From PGYT01 sp963675055 (GTDB taxonomy: Bacteria; Bacteroidota; Ignavibacteria; Ignavibacteriales; Melioribacteraceae), in NCBI GenBank assembly GCA_963675055.2, contig CAXXJE010000005.1:496001-560000 (forward strand): a DNA stretch of 64,000 nt, read 5' to 3'. Shown in pieces: positions 18,111 to 25,956 of the stretch. Position 1 is the stretch's first letter, and each line of letters opens with the position of its first letter. Position numbers and translations under genes: made by a program. Under the pieces are notes generated by a model, which was not told where the DNA came from, did not search any database, and saw nothing but the letters and a program-made list of their open reading frames with translations.

Positions 18111-19658
18111 TTACGATACAATCACTTCCAGTCCGTAGGTCTCTTCGAACAGGCCTTTTCTGCGTTCAAGATTCCAAAGTTCAATGTCAATATCGGACGA
18201 ATCATGTTCAAGAGATAGTACGAGTTTGTCAGATTTAATACTGCACTTAATATTTGAAATATACCCTGTATGAGTTCTATCCAGCGCATCAGCAACACGC
18301 AGGATTGATGCAAGTTTTCTAACTGCCTGTTGAAAAATCTCCGGCATCACCTTGAATTCCTCATGCCGCTTTTTAGGATGACTCTTACGGTGATATCGAG
18401 CAATGCTGGCAATTAGAACAATTTCTATATCCGTAAAGCCAAGTATGTTACTGTTACGTATAACATAGTAGCTGTGTTTATGGTGCTGATCGTGCGAGAT
18501 GTGATGACCGATGTCATGAAGGATCGCAGCCGCGAATAAGTACTCCCTGTATTCATCATCGAGTTTGTGAAGTTCTTTAAGTTGATCGAACATACCAATA
18601 GCCAGTTCAGCAACATGCCTGCAATGTTTAACATCGTAATTCGAACCGGATGCAAGTTGTTCAATACTTTTAAGCCTTATGTTGAACAAGTAATCAGTAT
18701 AGGAACCACCGGCTGATTTCCGGAGTGCGTCGAGTATAATTCCTTCACGTAAAGCATATCCGGAAATTGTAATACTCCTTGCGTTAAGCTTATTTAAAAT
18801 TGTTGTAAGGATAATAATTCCGGCCGGGATTATATCAGCCCGCTTGCTTTCAAGACCTTTAATGCTCGTTCTAGCTTCTGTTTCTTTGCGACTAAGAACC
18901 TGTACTTCAACTTCACTCAGCTCTTTAATGCTCATGTTATAGTTGTTCAATATTTCCGGTGCGTACTCGCCATCCTTTCTTGCTGCAATTCCTATAGATG
19001 CAGCTGCCTGAATAGTACCGGAAGATCCGACAACCTGGGTGAATTCGAGATGTTCGATACTTTTTACAACTGGGAATATCTCACCTTCAACCCATTCACG
19101 ACATTGAGCTATTCGCTGCTTAGTCACTTTTCCGTCGGGAAAAAATTTCTTGCTTAACCTTACAGCACCGAGTTTCAGACTATTTGAATATATAATATCA
19201 CCACTCTCACCCACAAGAAACTCAGTACTTCCTCCGCCAATATCAATACACAGTACGCGCTTGTCAAATACAGGAACTGCCTTTAAAACTCCGAGATAGA
19301 TAAGTCTCGCTTCTTCGAATCCGCTTATTACATTTATACGAACACCCGTCTTTTCGTGTACATTACGTATAAATTCATCTTTGTTTTTCGCTTCACGCAC
19401 AGCGCTGGTCGCAACGGCATGAAGTTCGGCATCATAAGTATCGGCAATTCCTTTAAACGCAGTTAAAGCTGAGACAGCTCTTTTTACAGCATCAGGACTA
19501 AGCATTTTAATGTCGCTTCCGAATCCCTCACCGAGTCTTATAACTTCGCGTTCACGGTCAACAATTTCAAAATTGCCGTCACCGGTAGCTTTAACAATTA
19601 TCAAGTGAAAGGAATTGGTGCCAATGTCAACAGCGGCTAAAAAACTATGAGCAGACAT
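18111..19658 (-). CDS. Exopolyphosphatase / pppGpp phosphatase (Ppx/GppA)
   Basis: A 515-residue protein with an N-terminal actin-like ASKHA phosphatase domain (AVDIGTNSFHLIIV, the CIDIGGGSTEFLVG phosphate-2 loop and VVGSSGTIQAAASIG) and a C-terminal HD-type helical domain (AAILHDIGHHISHDQHH), as in long Ppx/GppA enzymes. It should hydrolyse terminal phosphates from polyphosphate or convert pppGpp to ppGpp; the sequence alone does not separate the two. The HD residues (H...HD) are present, so the second domain may still bind metal. Located upstream of asnS with a 128-bp gap. Confidence 0.9.
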   Translation of the reverse strand: MSAHSFLAAVDIGTNSFHLIIVKATGDGNFEIVDREREVIRLGEGFGSDIKMLSPDAVKRAVSALTAFKGIADTYDAELHAVATSAVREAKNKDEFIRNVHEKTGVRINVISGFEEARLIYLGVLKAVPVFDKRVLCIDIGGGSTEFLVGESGDIIYSNSLKLGAVRLSKKFFPDGKVTKQRIAQCREWVEGEIFPVVKSIEHLEFTQVVGSSGTIQAAASIGIAARKDGEYAPEILNNYNMSIKELSEVEVQVLSRKETEARTSIKGLESKRADIIPAGIIILTTILNKLNARSITISGYALREGIILDALRKSAGGSYTDYLFNIRLKSIEQLASGSNYDVKHCRHVAELAIGMFDQLKELHKLDDEYREYLFAAAILHDIGHHISHDQHHKHSYYVIRNSNILGFTDIEIVLIASIARYHRKSHPKKRHEEFKVMPEIFQQAVRKLASILRVADALDRTHTGYISNIKCSIKSDKLVLSLEHDSSDIDIELWNLERRKGLFEETYGLEVIVS

Positions 19659-19681
19659 GTTAATACGCGATGTTTGTGGAA

Positions 19682-19900
19682 TTAGTTTTCTTTCTTTTCG
19701 TCAATATCTTCGAAGTCCGCCTCGATGATATCCTTTTTGTCTATTTTAGAATTACCCGGTGATCTTTTCGTGTAATTGGTATTTATGGAAGAATCATCAA
19801 CTTGTTCGTTCTTCATTGTAAAAATACGTATAACGGCTTTTGCCAACTTAAATAGGAAATAACCTATTACAATATAAAATACTAGTTTAAAAAAACTCAT
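19682..19900 (-). CDS. Small membrane-anchored protein, DUF4834-like
   Basis: 72 residues: one hydrophobic N-terminal helix (FKLVFYIVIGYFLFKLAKAV), a short basic stretch, a disordered Ser/Asn/Lys linker and a conserved-looking acidic tail (IIEADFEDIDEK). This layout resembles the DUF4834 family of small proteins common in the Bacteroidota group, of unknown function. The start codon overlaps the stop of the deoxynucleoside kinase by 4 bp (ATGA), so it is translated as part of that operon. Confidence 0.65.
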   Translation of the reverse strand: MSFFKLVFYIVIGYFLFKLAKAVIRIFTMKNEQVDDSSINTNYTKRSPGNSKIDKKDIIEADFEDIDEKKEN

Positions 19901-20544
19901 TTTTCACCCGCAGTCGGATTAAAGTATTCAATGAATCCTCTGTCAGTCCTGAATATTTGCGCATACAACTCGTTGAAATCATCCTGGTTCTTAACAAAAT
20001 CTATATCGGTTGTATTTACAATAAGCAGAGGCGATTCATTATACTTAAAGAAAAAATTATTATAAGCATCGCTCAGCTCCCTTATATAACCTCGCGACAA
20101 ATTGCGTTCAATCTTTCTGCCCCGCTTTCTGATATTGGCCATCAGCCTGTCTACACTGGACTGAAGGAAAATAATGAGATCGGGTTTTCTCAAATCACGC
20201 TGAAGCAGAGGGAAAATACTTTCATATAATTTCAGTTCATCAGCAGAGAGATTTAAATAAGCAAAAATCCTGTCTTTATCAAAAATATAATCCGAAACTG
20301 TAAAATCGGAAAACAATTCTTCCTGGTTAAGCTTTTGCTGTTGTTTATATCTGTTAATCAGAAAAAACATCTGTGTCTGAAAGGCGTACCTGTTACGATC
20401 GTCGTAAAACTTTTCAAGAAATGGATTTGTCTCGAATTCTTCATACACGTAATCCGAATCAAGTTTCTTCGCAAGTTTTTGAGCCAGCGAAGTCTTGCCT
20501 GCACCTATAACGCCCTCAATAGCAATATATCTCATATCGCTCAA
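19897..20544 (-). CDS. Deoxynucleoside kinase (dGK/dAK type)
   Basis: 215 residues of the dNK/dGK/TK2 kinase family. Residues 4-20 carry the P-loop RYIAIEGVIGAGKTSLA, followed by YEEFETNPFLEKFY, the catalytic RNRYAFQTQMFFLINRYKQQ region and the DYIFDKDRIFAYLNL DRS-like segment; a lid region with R..RGRKIERN follows. It phosphorylates deoxynucleosides for nucleotide salvage. The listed start is a TTG with GGGAG 8 nt upstream; an ATG 9 nt further in (MRYIAIEG) is also possible and closer to family practice. It follows folK by 28 bp and overlaps the small membrane gene. Confidence 0.9.
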   Translation of the reverse strand: MSDMRYIAIEGVIGAGKTSLAQKLAKKLDSDYVYEEFETNPFLEKFYDDRNRYAFQTQMFFLINRYKQQQKLNQEELFSDFTVSDYIFDKDRIFAYLNLSADELKLYESIFPLLQRDLRKPDLIIFLQSSVDRLMANIRKRGRKIERNLSRGYIRELSDAYNNFFFKYNESPLLIVNTTDIDFVKNQDDFNELYAQIFRTDRGFIEYFNPTAGEK

Positions 20545-20572
20545 ATCGAAATCTCCCTGGTTGAAAAAGTAA

Positions 20573-21058
20573 TTATTTCAGCTTCTTTAAAATATGATTT
20601 TCCATGTTAGTATTTAAATAATCCCGCAATAATTTTTTAGACACCGGATGAATCAGCGCATCATTAATTTCCAACAGCGGTATCAGTACAAAGTCCCTGT
20701 TGATCAGATCAGAATGAGGCACTGTTAATTTCCCTGAGTTAATAACATCCTGATTGAATAACAAAATATCTATATCAACTTCCCGAGGTCCCCAGTGTTC
20801 TCTTTGCTTACGACCGAGTTCGTTTTCAAGCGCCTTGGTATAATCAAACAATTCGAGGGATTCGAATTCAGTCTCCACTTCAATTACACAATTAATAAAA
20901 TTGCTCAGATTTAAGTTCCCGTAGGGCGTTGTTTCATAAAATGATGATCTTCCGGTAACCGTACAACTGCGGTTTGAATCAATGGTACTGATCCCATTTT
21001 TTACAATTAACAGACTATCGCCGACATTAGATCCAAGTCCTAGATATGTTTTATTCAT
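20573..21058 (-). CDS. folK: 2-amino-4-hydroxy-6-hydroxymethyldihydropteridine pyrophosphokinase
   Basis: A 161-residue HPPK enzyme of folate synthesis that transfers pyrophosphate from ATP to the pterin. It shows LGSNVGDSLLIVKNGI at the N-terminus, the central VIEVETEFESLELF strand and the catalytic GPREVDIDILLFNQ signature, whose two Asp bind magnesium. It follows folB with an 8-bp overlap, so the two consecutive pathway enzymes are translationally coupled. Confidence 0.95.
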   Translation of the reverse strand: MNKTYLGLGSNVGDSLLIVKNGISTIDSNRSCTVTGRSSFYETTPYGNLNLSNFINCVIEVETEFESLELFDYTKALENELGRKQREHWGPREVDIDILLFNQDVINSGKLTVPHSDLINRDFVLIPLLEINDALIHPVSKKLLRDYLNTNMENHILKKLK

Positions 21059-21419
21059 CCCTAGACTTCTCTACTTCTGCCTCTACGAAATCAATAAGTC
21101 CTCCGATTGGAACGCTTCGCTTCCGAACCTTTATAACACAATGTGAGATCATCGAAAACTTTTCAAGCAGCCTGTCCGCAATTTCCATCGCAAGAGATTC
21201 GATCAGGTAAAGCTTCTTGGATTGAACAAGACTACCCACATATTTATAAACCTCATCATAATTTATAGTTGCACTTAAATCATCGGAATAGGCGGCTTTA
21301 CTGAAATCGGTTTCCATCTCAATATCTACTTCAAACTTTCCCCCAATAATTTGCTCTTCCTGTAAAGCGCCGTGATACGCGTAAAACGTTGCGTTACTAA
21401 TTCTTATTATATTCTTCAT
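21051..21419 (-). CDS. folB: Dihydroneopterin aldolase
   Basis: A 122-residue FolB enzyme. Motifs include ATFYAYHGALQEEQIIGGKF near residue 10, with the conserved Tyr-His-Gly and the substrate Glu, and a conserved Lys in CVIKVRKRSVPIGG. It converts 7,8-dihydroneopterin to the hydroxymethyl pterin used by the next gene, folK. Its start overlaps the stop of the upstream transporter gene by 4 bp. Confidence 0.94.
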   Translation of the reverse strand: MKNIIRISNATFYAYHGALQEEQIIGGKFEVDIEMETDFSKAAYSDDLSATINYDEVYKYVGSLVQSKKLYLIESLAMEIADRLLEKFSMISHCVIKVRKRSVPIGGLIDFVEAEVEKSRDE

Positions 21420-22333
21420 ACAAGTGCATTTTTTCTGTTAAAATAGTTTTTAAGTCCTCGTGTATTAGCAAGTAATAATCCCGAAAGGACAAGAATACTG
21501 CCTGTAATATCATTCCCAGTAAAATTTTCCGATAAAATAAACCAGCCAAGAAAGATAGCAATTATTGGTGATATAAACGCATTTAGAGATAAAATAACCA
21601 TATCCATTCGTTTAAGAAGCCAGTAATAAGTACTAAAAGTAGCAACTGTTCCAACAAGTCCCAAATATGAAACTGAAAATAATGCATTCAAATCAAAATT
21701 CAACTGTGATGTATCTTCAAATAGTAATCCGAATGGAATCATAACTACTGCGGCAATTGCAACCGGGACGAGGTTCATTGACAAAGGGTTAAGAGGTTTA
21801 CCATGCTTTTTAATTATGACAGTAGTACCGGCCTGAAGAGCAGAGCTTAAAAGAATTGCCAGCATTCCCCAGATGTCGCGGTCAAAATCCATTGACATAT
21901 CATCTGCAAAAATGAAAAATATTCCGATGAAACCCGTTATAGTGCCAAGGATTTTAAAGATACCAACTCTTTCGCCCGGCAGGGCAAGTCTTGAAAAGAG
22001 GATAACGAGGAACGGATAAGTTGTAAATAGAACCGAAGTTAATCCGGTAGCTATAAATTGTTCGGCCCAATAAACCAGTCCGAACGGTAAAACAAAAGAG
22101 AAGATCCCCATGAAAACATATAGTTTAATTGCCGTTGAATCATACTGAAGCTTCACATGGTTCAAACGCATTATCAGGAGAAAGAAAAATGTTGCGGCCA
22201 GGAATCTCATACCACCCGAAAATACAGGAGGCATTGAGTCGAGGCTTAATTTAATAACAAGCCATGTCGATCCCCATATCGCACAGATTGCTGTAAAACC
22301 TAAAGCTATTTTAAGACTTCCAGTATTCATCAT
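21416..22333 (-). CDS. EamA/DMT-family transporter
   Basis: A 305-residue drug/metabolite transporter with ten predicted helices in two EamA repeats; the first begins AICAIWGSTWLVIKLSL and the second DIWGMLAILLSSALQAG. Such proteins export amino acids or other metabolites, but the substrate cannot be told from the sequence. It is embedded in an operon by 4-bp overlaps on both sides, with pgeF upstream and folB downstream. Confidence 0.88.
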   Translation of the reverse strand: MMNTGSLKIALGFTAICAIWGSTWLVIKLSLDSMPPVFSGGMRFLAATFFFLLIMRLNHVKLQYDSTAIKLYVFMGIFSFVLPFGLVYWAEQFIATGLTSVLFTTYPFLVILFSRLALPGERVGIFKILGTITGFIGIFFIFADDMSMDFDRDIWGMLAILLSSALQAGTTVIIKKHGKPLNPLSMNLVPVAIAAVVMIPFGLLFEDTSQLNFDLNALFSVSYLGLVGTVATFSTYYWLLKRMDMVILSLNAFISPIIAIFLGWFILSENFTGNDITGSILVLSGLLLANTRGLKNYFNRKNALV

Positions 22334-23067
22334 TCTTCCTTTAATGCGATTATACCCATCGCCCTGCCCGATTGAATTCCGTCCCGGCGATATGAATGAA
22401 GTAATTCAAGATTTGCGAAACTGCAAAGCTTTGAAACCTCAATATTGTCTTCAGGAATTCCAAAATTGAGTAGCATTTCCAAATTCGCCGAAGTTACATC
22501 CAGATATAGTGAATTGTTATTTTCAATGACGTATTTGGAATCGAATAATGCAGCTACTTCCTTACCAACCTCATAATTCATCTGAGAGATAGCCGGTGAA
22601 ATAAAAACAAACAAATCATCCGGCTGTGAATTGAATTTATCCGATAGCGTATTCAGTGTTTTAGAAAGAATTTTCTTCTCGGTTCCACGCCAGCCCGAAT
22701 GTACACCCGCTATAACCTGATTACATCGATCATAAATGAAGTTGGCTGTACAGTCAGCTGATACTATTGCCAGTCCCAGTCCTTTAACACTAGTTATCAT
22801 AGCATCGCACTCACCTTTACTCCCGGGTGAATCGACTATTTCAACAATATCCGAATGAACCTGATTTTGGAAAGCAATTGAATTTTCATCCAGTCCGAGC
22901 GAATTGAAAAATGCCAGCCGGTTTTCAGATACTATGATATCATCGTCACCTGTTGCATACGATAAATTAAAATGGTAAGGCGCTGCTCTGTCGAGACCGA
23001 TCTTGGTACTGAATCCGAAAGTTAAGTTTTCGAATTTATTTAAAATATTGCTCTCAATAATCTTCAT
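22330..23067 (-). CDS. pgeF: Purine nucleoside phosphorylase / multicopper-oxidase-fold laccase-domain protein
   Basis: 245 residues of the YfiH/PgeF (formerly DUF152) family. The zinc-site and active-site segments are visible: FQNQVHSDIVEIV, LAIVSADCTANFIYD and AGVHSGWRGTEKKIL. Members act on purine nucleosides (adenosine deaminase/phosphorylase activity, FAMIN-like) and have also been linked to peptidoglycan editing (PgeF). The location beside a deoxynucleoside kinase supports a nucleoside-salvage role, although this is inference. It is the first gene of this operon and its 3' end overlaps the transporter gene by 4 bp. Confidence 0.88.
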   Translation of the reverse strand: MKIIESNILNKFENLTFGFSTKIGLDRAAPYHFNLSYATGDDDIIVSENRLAFFNSLGLDENSIAFQNQVHSDIVEIVDSPGSKGECDAMITSVKGLGLAIVSADCTANFIYDRCNQVIAGVHSGWRGTEKKILSKTLNTLSDKFNSQPDDLFVFISPAISQMNYEVGKEVAALFDSKYVIENNNSLYLDVTSANLEMLLNFGIPEDNIEVSKLCSFANLELLHSYRRDGIQSGRAMGIIALKEE

Positions 23068-23080
23068 TAAAATTCTGTAT

Positions 23081-23122
23081 CAGTAAAATAAAAAAACCCA
23101 ATCAGCCTGAACTAATTGGGTT
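23081..23122 (-). terminator. Intrinsic terminator of the methionine gamma-lyase-like gene
   Basis: On the minus strand AACCCAAT ... ATTGGGTT forms an 8-bp stem with a 12-nt loop, followed by seven T and an AT-rich tail. It lies 35 bp past the stop of the 23157-24482 gene and just upstream of pgeF, separating the two units. Confidence 0.86.
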
Positions 23123-23156
23123 CCAAATTTAAGAAAATTGGAGATGAAAAAGATCA

Positions 23157-24482
23157 TTAAACAGTTTCCAATGCCTGCTCAATATCCATGAGCAGATCAT
23201 CTTCATTCTCCAGTCCGATGGCAAAACGAACTCCCCCCGGATCAATTCCACGCTCTTCAAGTTTTTCCGGCGGAACTACTGAATGAGTCATAGATGCCGG
23301 ATGTTCGATTAATGTCCGGGTATGACCAAGACTAACCGCAAGTGTCATAGTATACGCGCTGTTTGCTACATAATCCATAAACTTGCGTCCATTATCCTTA
23401 CACTCTGCCGGCGTATCACCTTTCAATGAGAAATAAATCATACTACCCGGCGCGAAATTTCCGTCGAAATCGATCATCTGCTGTTGAGCGAGATCATAGT
23501 GTTTGTAGGTTTTCAATCCCGGATAGTTGACGTAATCAATCTTGGGATGAGCATCCAGATACTCGGCAATTCTCTGTGCTGTTTTAATCTGCTTTTTCTG
23601 TCTAAGCGCTAGTGATGGGAGACCGTATGTAAGAATTGCCCAGGCACTTTTAGTATTCAGCACAGCTCCGAAATCCTTTCGATAAAGAAGAAGCAGATCG
23701 CGGTATTTATTTTTACCGATTACCACCCCCCCCATATCAGTTCCGAATCCTCCAATACCTTTAGTAAGTGAGTGAACCGTAAAGTCCGCACCGAGTTCAA
23801 TTGGACGCTGACAGTAAGGTGTTGCAAATGTGTTGTCAACGATTATTCTAATTTGTTTCTCAACATCCCTGTCTGCATTGATGCTGTCTACAATTTCGCG
23901 AACTTTTTTAATATCAATTATATCCATATTGGGATTTGCCGGTGATTCGAAATAAATCACCCTGGTTTCATCAGTAATATTATTCATGATATTTTCAATT
24001 ACTGTCAGGTCAGTCGGTGTCACTGAAATATTGAACCGGGGATACCAGTTATTAAACAGTGAAATTGTACAGCCGTAAAGAGTGTTATGTGTGATCAGGT
24101 TGTCGCCGGCTTTCAGTAGAATGCCCAGCACGCCGGATATAGCTCCCATTCCGCTGGCGAATGTAACTGCCATTTCACCTTTTTCAACATAAGCCAGGTT
24201 TTCTTCAAGCATATCTTTATTAGGTTCGCCGAGCCTGTCGTAGATAAAGATCGGGTTATCTGTTCCGAACTTATCGGTATTCGCGAACTGCTGAAATCCC
24301 TGAGCGCCGCGCTCAACAGAATCCAGTCTGAAAGTTGTTGATGATGATATTGGCGCAGTTACGTGATGGGAATAGTCCCATTTCTGCGAGATATTCTTTC
24401 CATAGATAATATGGGTATCCATCGAATATTTGGTATCATCTACCTCGCTCCCCTTTCCTTTTGATTTTACTTCTTCACTCAT
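23157..24482 (-). CDS. Cys/Met-metabolism PLP enzyme, probably methionine gamma-lyase
   Basis: 441 residues of the gamma-family PLP enzymes (cystathionine synthase/lyase clan). The cofactor Lys lies in TVHSLTKGIGGFGTDMGG, the phosphate-binding region in FASGMGAISGVLG, and PASMTHSVVPPEKLEERG matches the C-terminal substrate loop. The SLTKG..G.GTDMGG variant differs from the SATKY.NGHSD seen in cystathionine enzymes and points to the methionine gamma-lyase branch, which splits methionine to methanethiol, ammonia and 2-oxobutyrate. Specificity is inferred and homocysteine desulfhydrase activity is an alternative. Flanked by terminators on both sides, so it is a single-gene unit downstream of the transsulfuration genes. 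Confidence 0.8.
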   Translation of the reverse strand: MSEEVKSKGKGSEVDDTKYSMDTHIIYGKNISQKWDYSHHVTAPISSSTTFRLDSVERGAQGFQQFANTDKFGTDNPIFIYDRLGEPNKDMLEENLAYVEKGEMAVTFASGMGAISGVLGILLKAGDNLITHNTLYGCTISLFNNWYPRFNISVTPTDLTVIENIMNNITDETRVIYFESPANPNMDIIDIKKVREIVDSINADRDVEKQIRIIVDNTFATPYCQRPIELGADFTVHSLTKGIGGFGTDMGGVVIGKNKYRDLLLLYRKDFGAVLNTKSAWAILTYGLPSLALRQKKQIKTAQRIAEYLDAHPKIDYVNYPGLKTYKHYDLAQQQMIDFDGNFAPGSMIYFSLKGDTPAECKDNGRKFMDYVANSAYTMTLAVSLGHTRTLIEHPASMTHSVVPPEKLEERGIDPGGVRFAIGLENEDDLLMDIEQALETV

Positions 24483-24591
24483 GTTAATCTCCTACTAATA
24501 TTATTTTTATGAATGAAAAATAGGGATAAGAACAACTCAAGGAAATGAGAAAATGGATAAACGAAACTTTTTATAAGGTTAATTTAAGTCA

Positions 24592-24618
24592 AATAAAAAA
24601 GACGATCAAAAGACCGCC
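24592..24618 (-). terminator. Intrinsic terminator after the cystathionine gamma-lyase/synthase gene
   Basis: On the minus strand GGCGGTC TTTT GATCGTC pairs fully (with two G-U pairs) and is followed by TTTTTTATTT. It sits 34 bp beyond the stop of the upstream gene. The rest of the 170-bp gap toward the next gene shows nothing further. Confidence 0.75.
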
Positions 24619-24652
24619 AAAATTCTTACTACTCACTTCTAACTTCTATATT

Positions 24653-25786
24653 CTATTTCACCGCCTGCTCAATATCCGCAAGTAAATCATCAACATCCTC
24701 GATACCAACAGAAAGACGAACAAGTGTTTCCGTAATTCCCATTCTCTCGCGTTCTTCTGTCGGGACTGCAGCATGGGTCATACTTGCAGGATGACACAGA
24801 AGACTTTCTACCCCGCCCAGACTTTCAGCCAGCGTAAAAACTTTACAGCTTTTTAAAAACTTCTTTGTCAGTTCAATGTTGCCGAAGTCAACAGAAACCA
24901 TACCCCCGAATCCGCTCATCTGGCTTTTCGCCAATTTATACTGCGGGTGAGTGTCCAAACCGGGATAGTAAATTTTCTTCACGTAATTCTGTTCACGAAG
25001 ATATTCAGCAATTCTTAAAGCATTCTCATTATGCTGTTTCATTCGCACGGCAAGTGTCTTGGTAGCCCGTAAAGTAAGCCAGCAGTCAAACGGTGACGGG
25101 ACTGCGCCGGCAGCATTCTGAACGTACCGAATTCGATCCTGTATCTTTTCGTCATTAGTAATAACCATTCCGCCGATTACATCGCTGTGTCCGTTGAGGT
25201 ATTTCGTAGAACTATGAACGACAATATCAGCGCCAAGCTCCAGCGGACGCTGGAAAAACGGTGTCATGAATGTATTATCTACAATACTTATCAATCCTGA
25301 TTTTTTTGCAATTTCGGTAACGGCTTTAATATCGGTTAGGTTTAGCATTGGATTTGTTGGGGTCTCGATATAAACCATTTTTGTATTGGCTTTTACAGCT
25401 TTATTAACATTCCTAACATCACTCATGTCTATCCAGCTAAACTCGATATTATAGTCTGTCCAGAACTTCTCGAAGAGTCTGTATGTACCGCCGTAAACAT
25501 TGTCCGAACAAATAACGTGATCACCAGCTTTAACGAGACTCAGCAGCGACTGTATTGCGGCCAAACCCGACGCGAATGCTATTCCGTATTTACCCTTTTC
25601 AAGAGTTGCCACGTTTGCTTCAAGAGCAGCACGGGTTAAATTGTGAGTCCTGCCGTATTCATATCCTTTATGCTTACCTAGTTCTTCCTGTTTATATGTT
25701 GAAGTCATATAGATAGGAGTCATAACCGCGCCTGTTGACAGGTCTGCCGATTGTCCTGCATGAATTGCATCAGTTGAAAAGCCCAA
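24653..25786 (-). CDS. Cystathionine gamma-lyase / gamma-synthase
   Basis: 377 residues of the gamma-family PLP enzymes, with the phosphate loop ASGLAAIQSLLSLVKAGDH, the cofactor Lys in VVHSSTKYLNGHSDVIGG, and ESLGGVESLLCHPASMTHA near the C-terminus. Because a cystathionine beta-synthase gene lies directly upstream, the likeliest role is cystathionine gamma-lyase, completing reverse transsulfuration from homocysteine to cysteine; gamma-synthase is the alternative. The start is probably the TTG at 25786, with GAGG 5 nt upstream, because an ATG 75 nt further upstream would add 25 hydrophobic residues absent from the family and has no ribosome site. Followed by a terminator. Confidence 0.88.
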   Translation of the reverse strand: MGFSTDAIHAGQSADLSTGAVMTPIYMTSTYKQEELGKHKGYEYGRTHNLTRAALEANVATLEKGKYGIAFASGLAAIQSLLSLVKAGDHVICSDNVYGGTYRLFEKFWTDYNIEFSWIDMSDVRNVNKAVKANTKMVYIETPTNPMLNLTDIKAVTEIAKKSGLISIVDNTFMTPFFQRPLELGADIVVHSSTKYLNGHSDVIGGMVITNDEKIQDRIRYVQNAAGAVPSPFDCWLTLRATKTLAVRMKQHNENALRIAEYLREQNYVKKIYYPGLDTHPQYKLAKSQMSGFGGMVSVDFGNIELTKKFLKSCKVFTLAESLGGVESLLCHPASMTHAAVPTEERERMGITETLVRLSVGIEDVDDLLADIEQAVK

Positions 25787-25956
25787 AACTACCTCAGATT
25801 CATTTGAAAAAACTATTATAAAATCCAAAACACAAAGTATAAAAATACAAATAAATTCCAATTGCCAATTCTCAAACGGAAAACCGATTTTGATGTTTCC
25901 ATTTTGTGAGCAGTTGTTTATTTGAAATTGCTATTTGTTTTTACATACCGTTCCGG

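Noticed and set aside
25787..25861. N-terminal extension of the cystathionine gamma-lyase gene from an ATG
   Set aside because: The 25 added residues are hydrophobic, lack a ribosome site and are not found in the family; a TTG with GAGG fits better.
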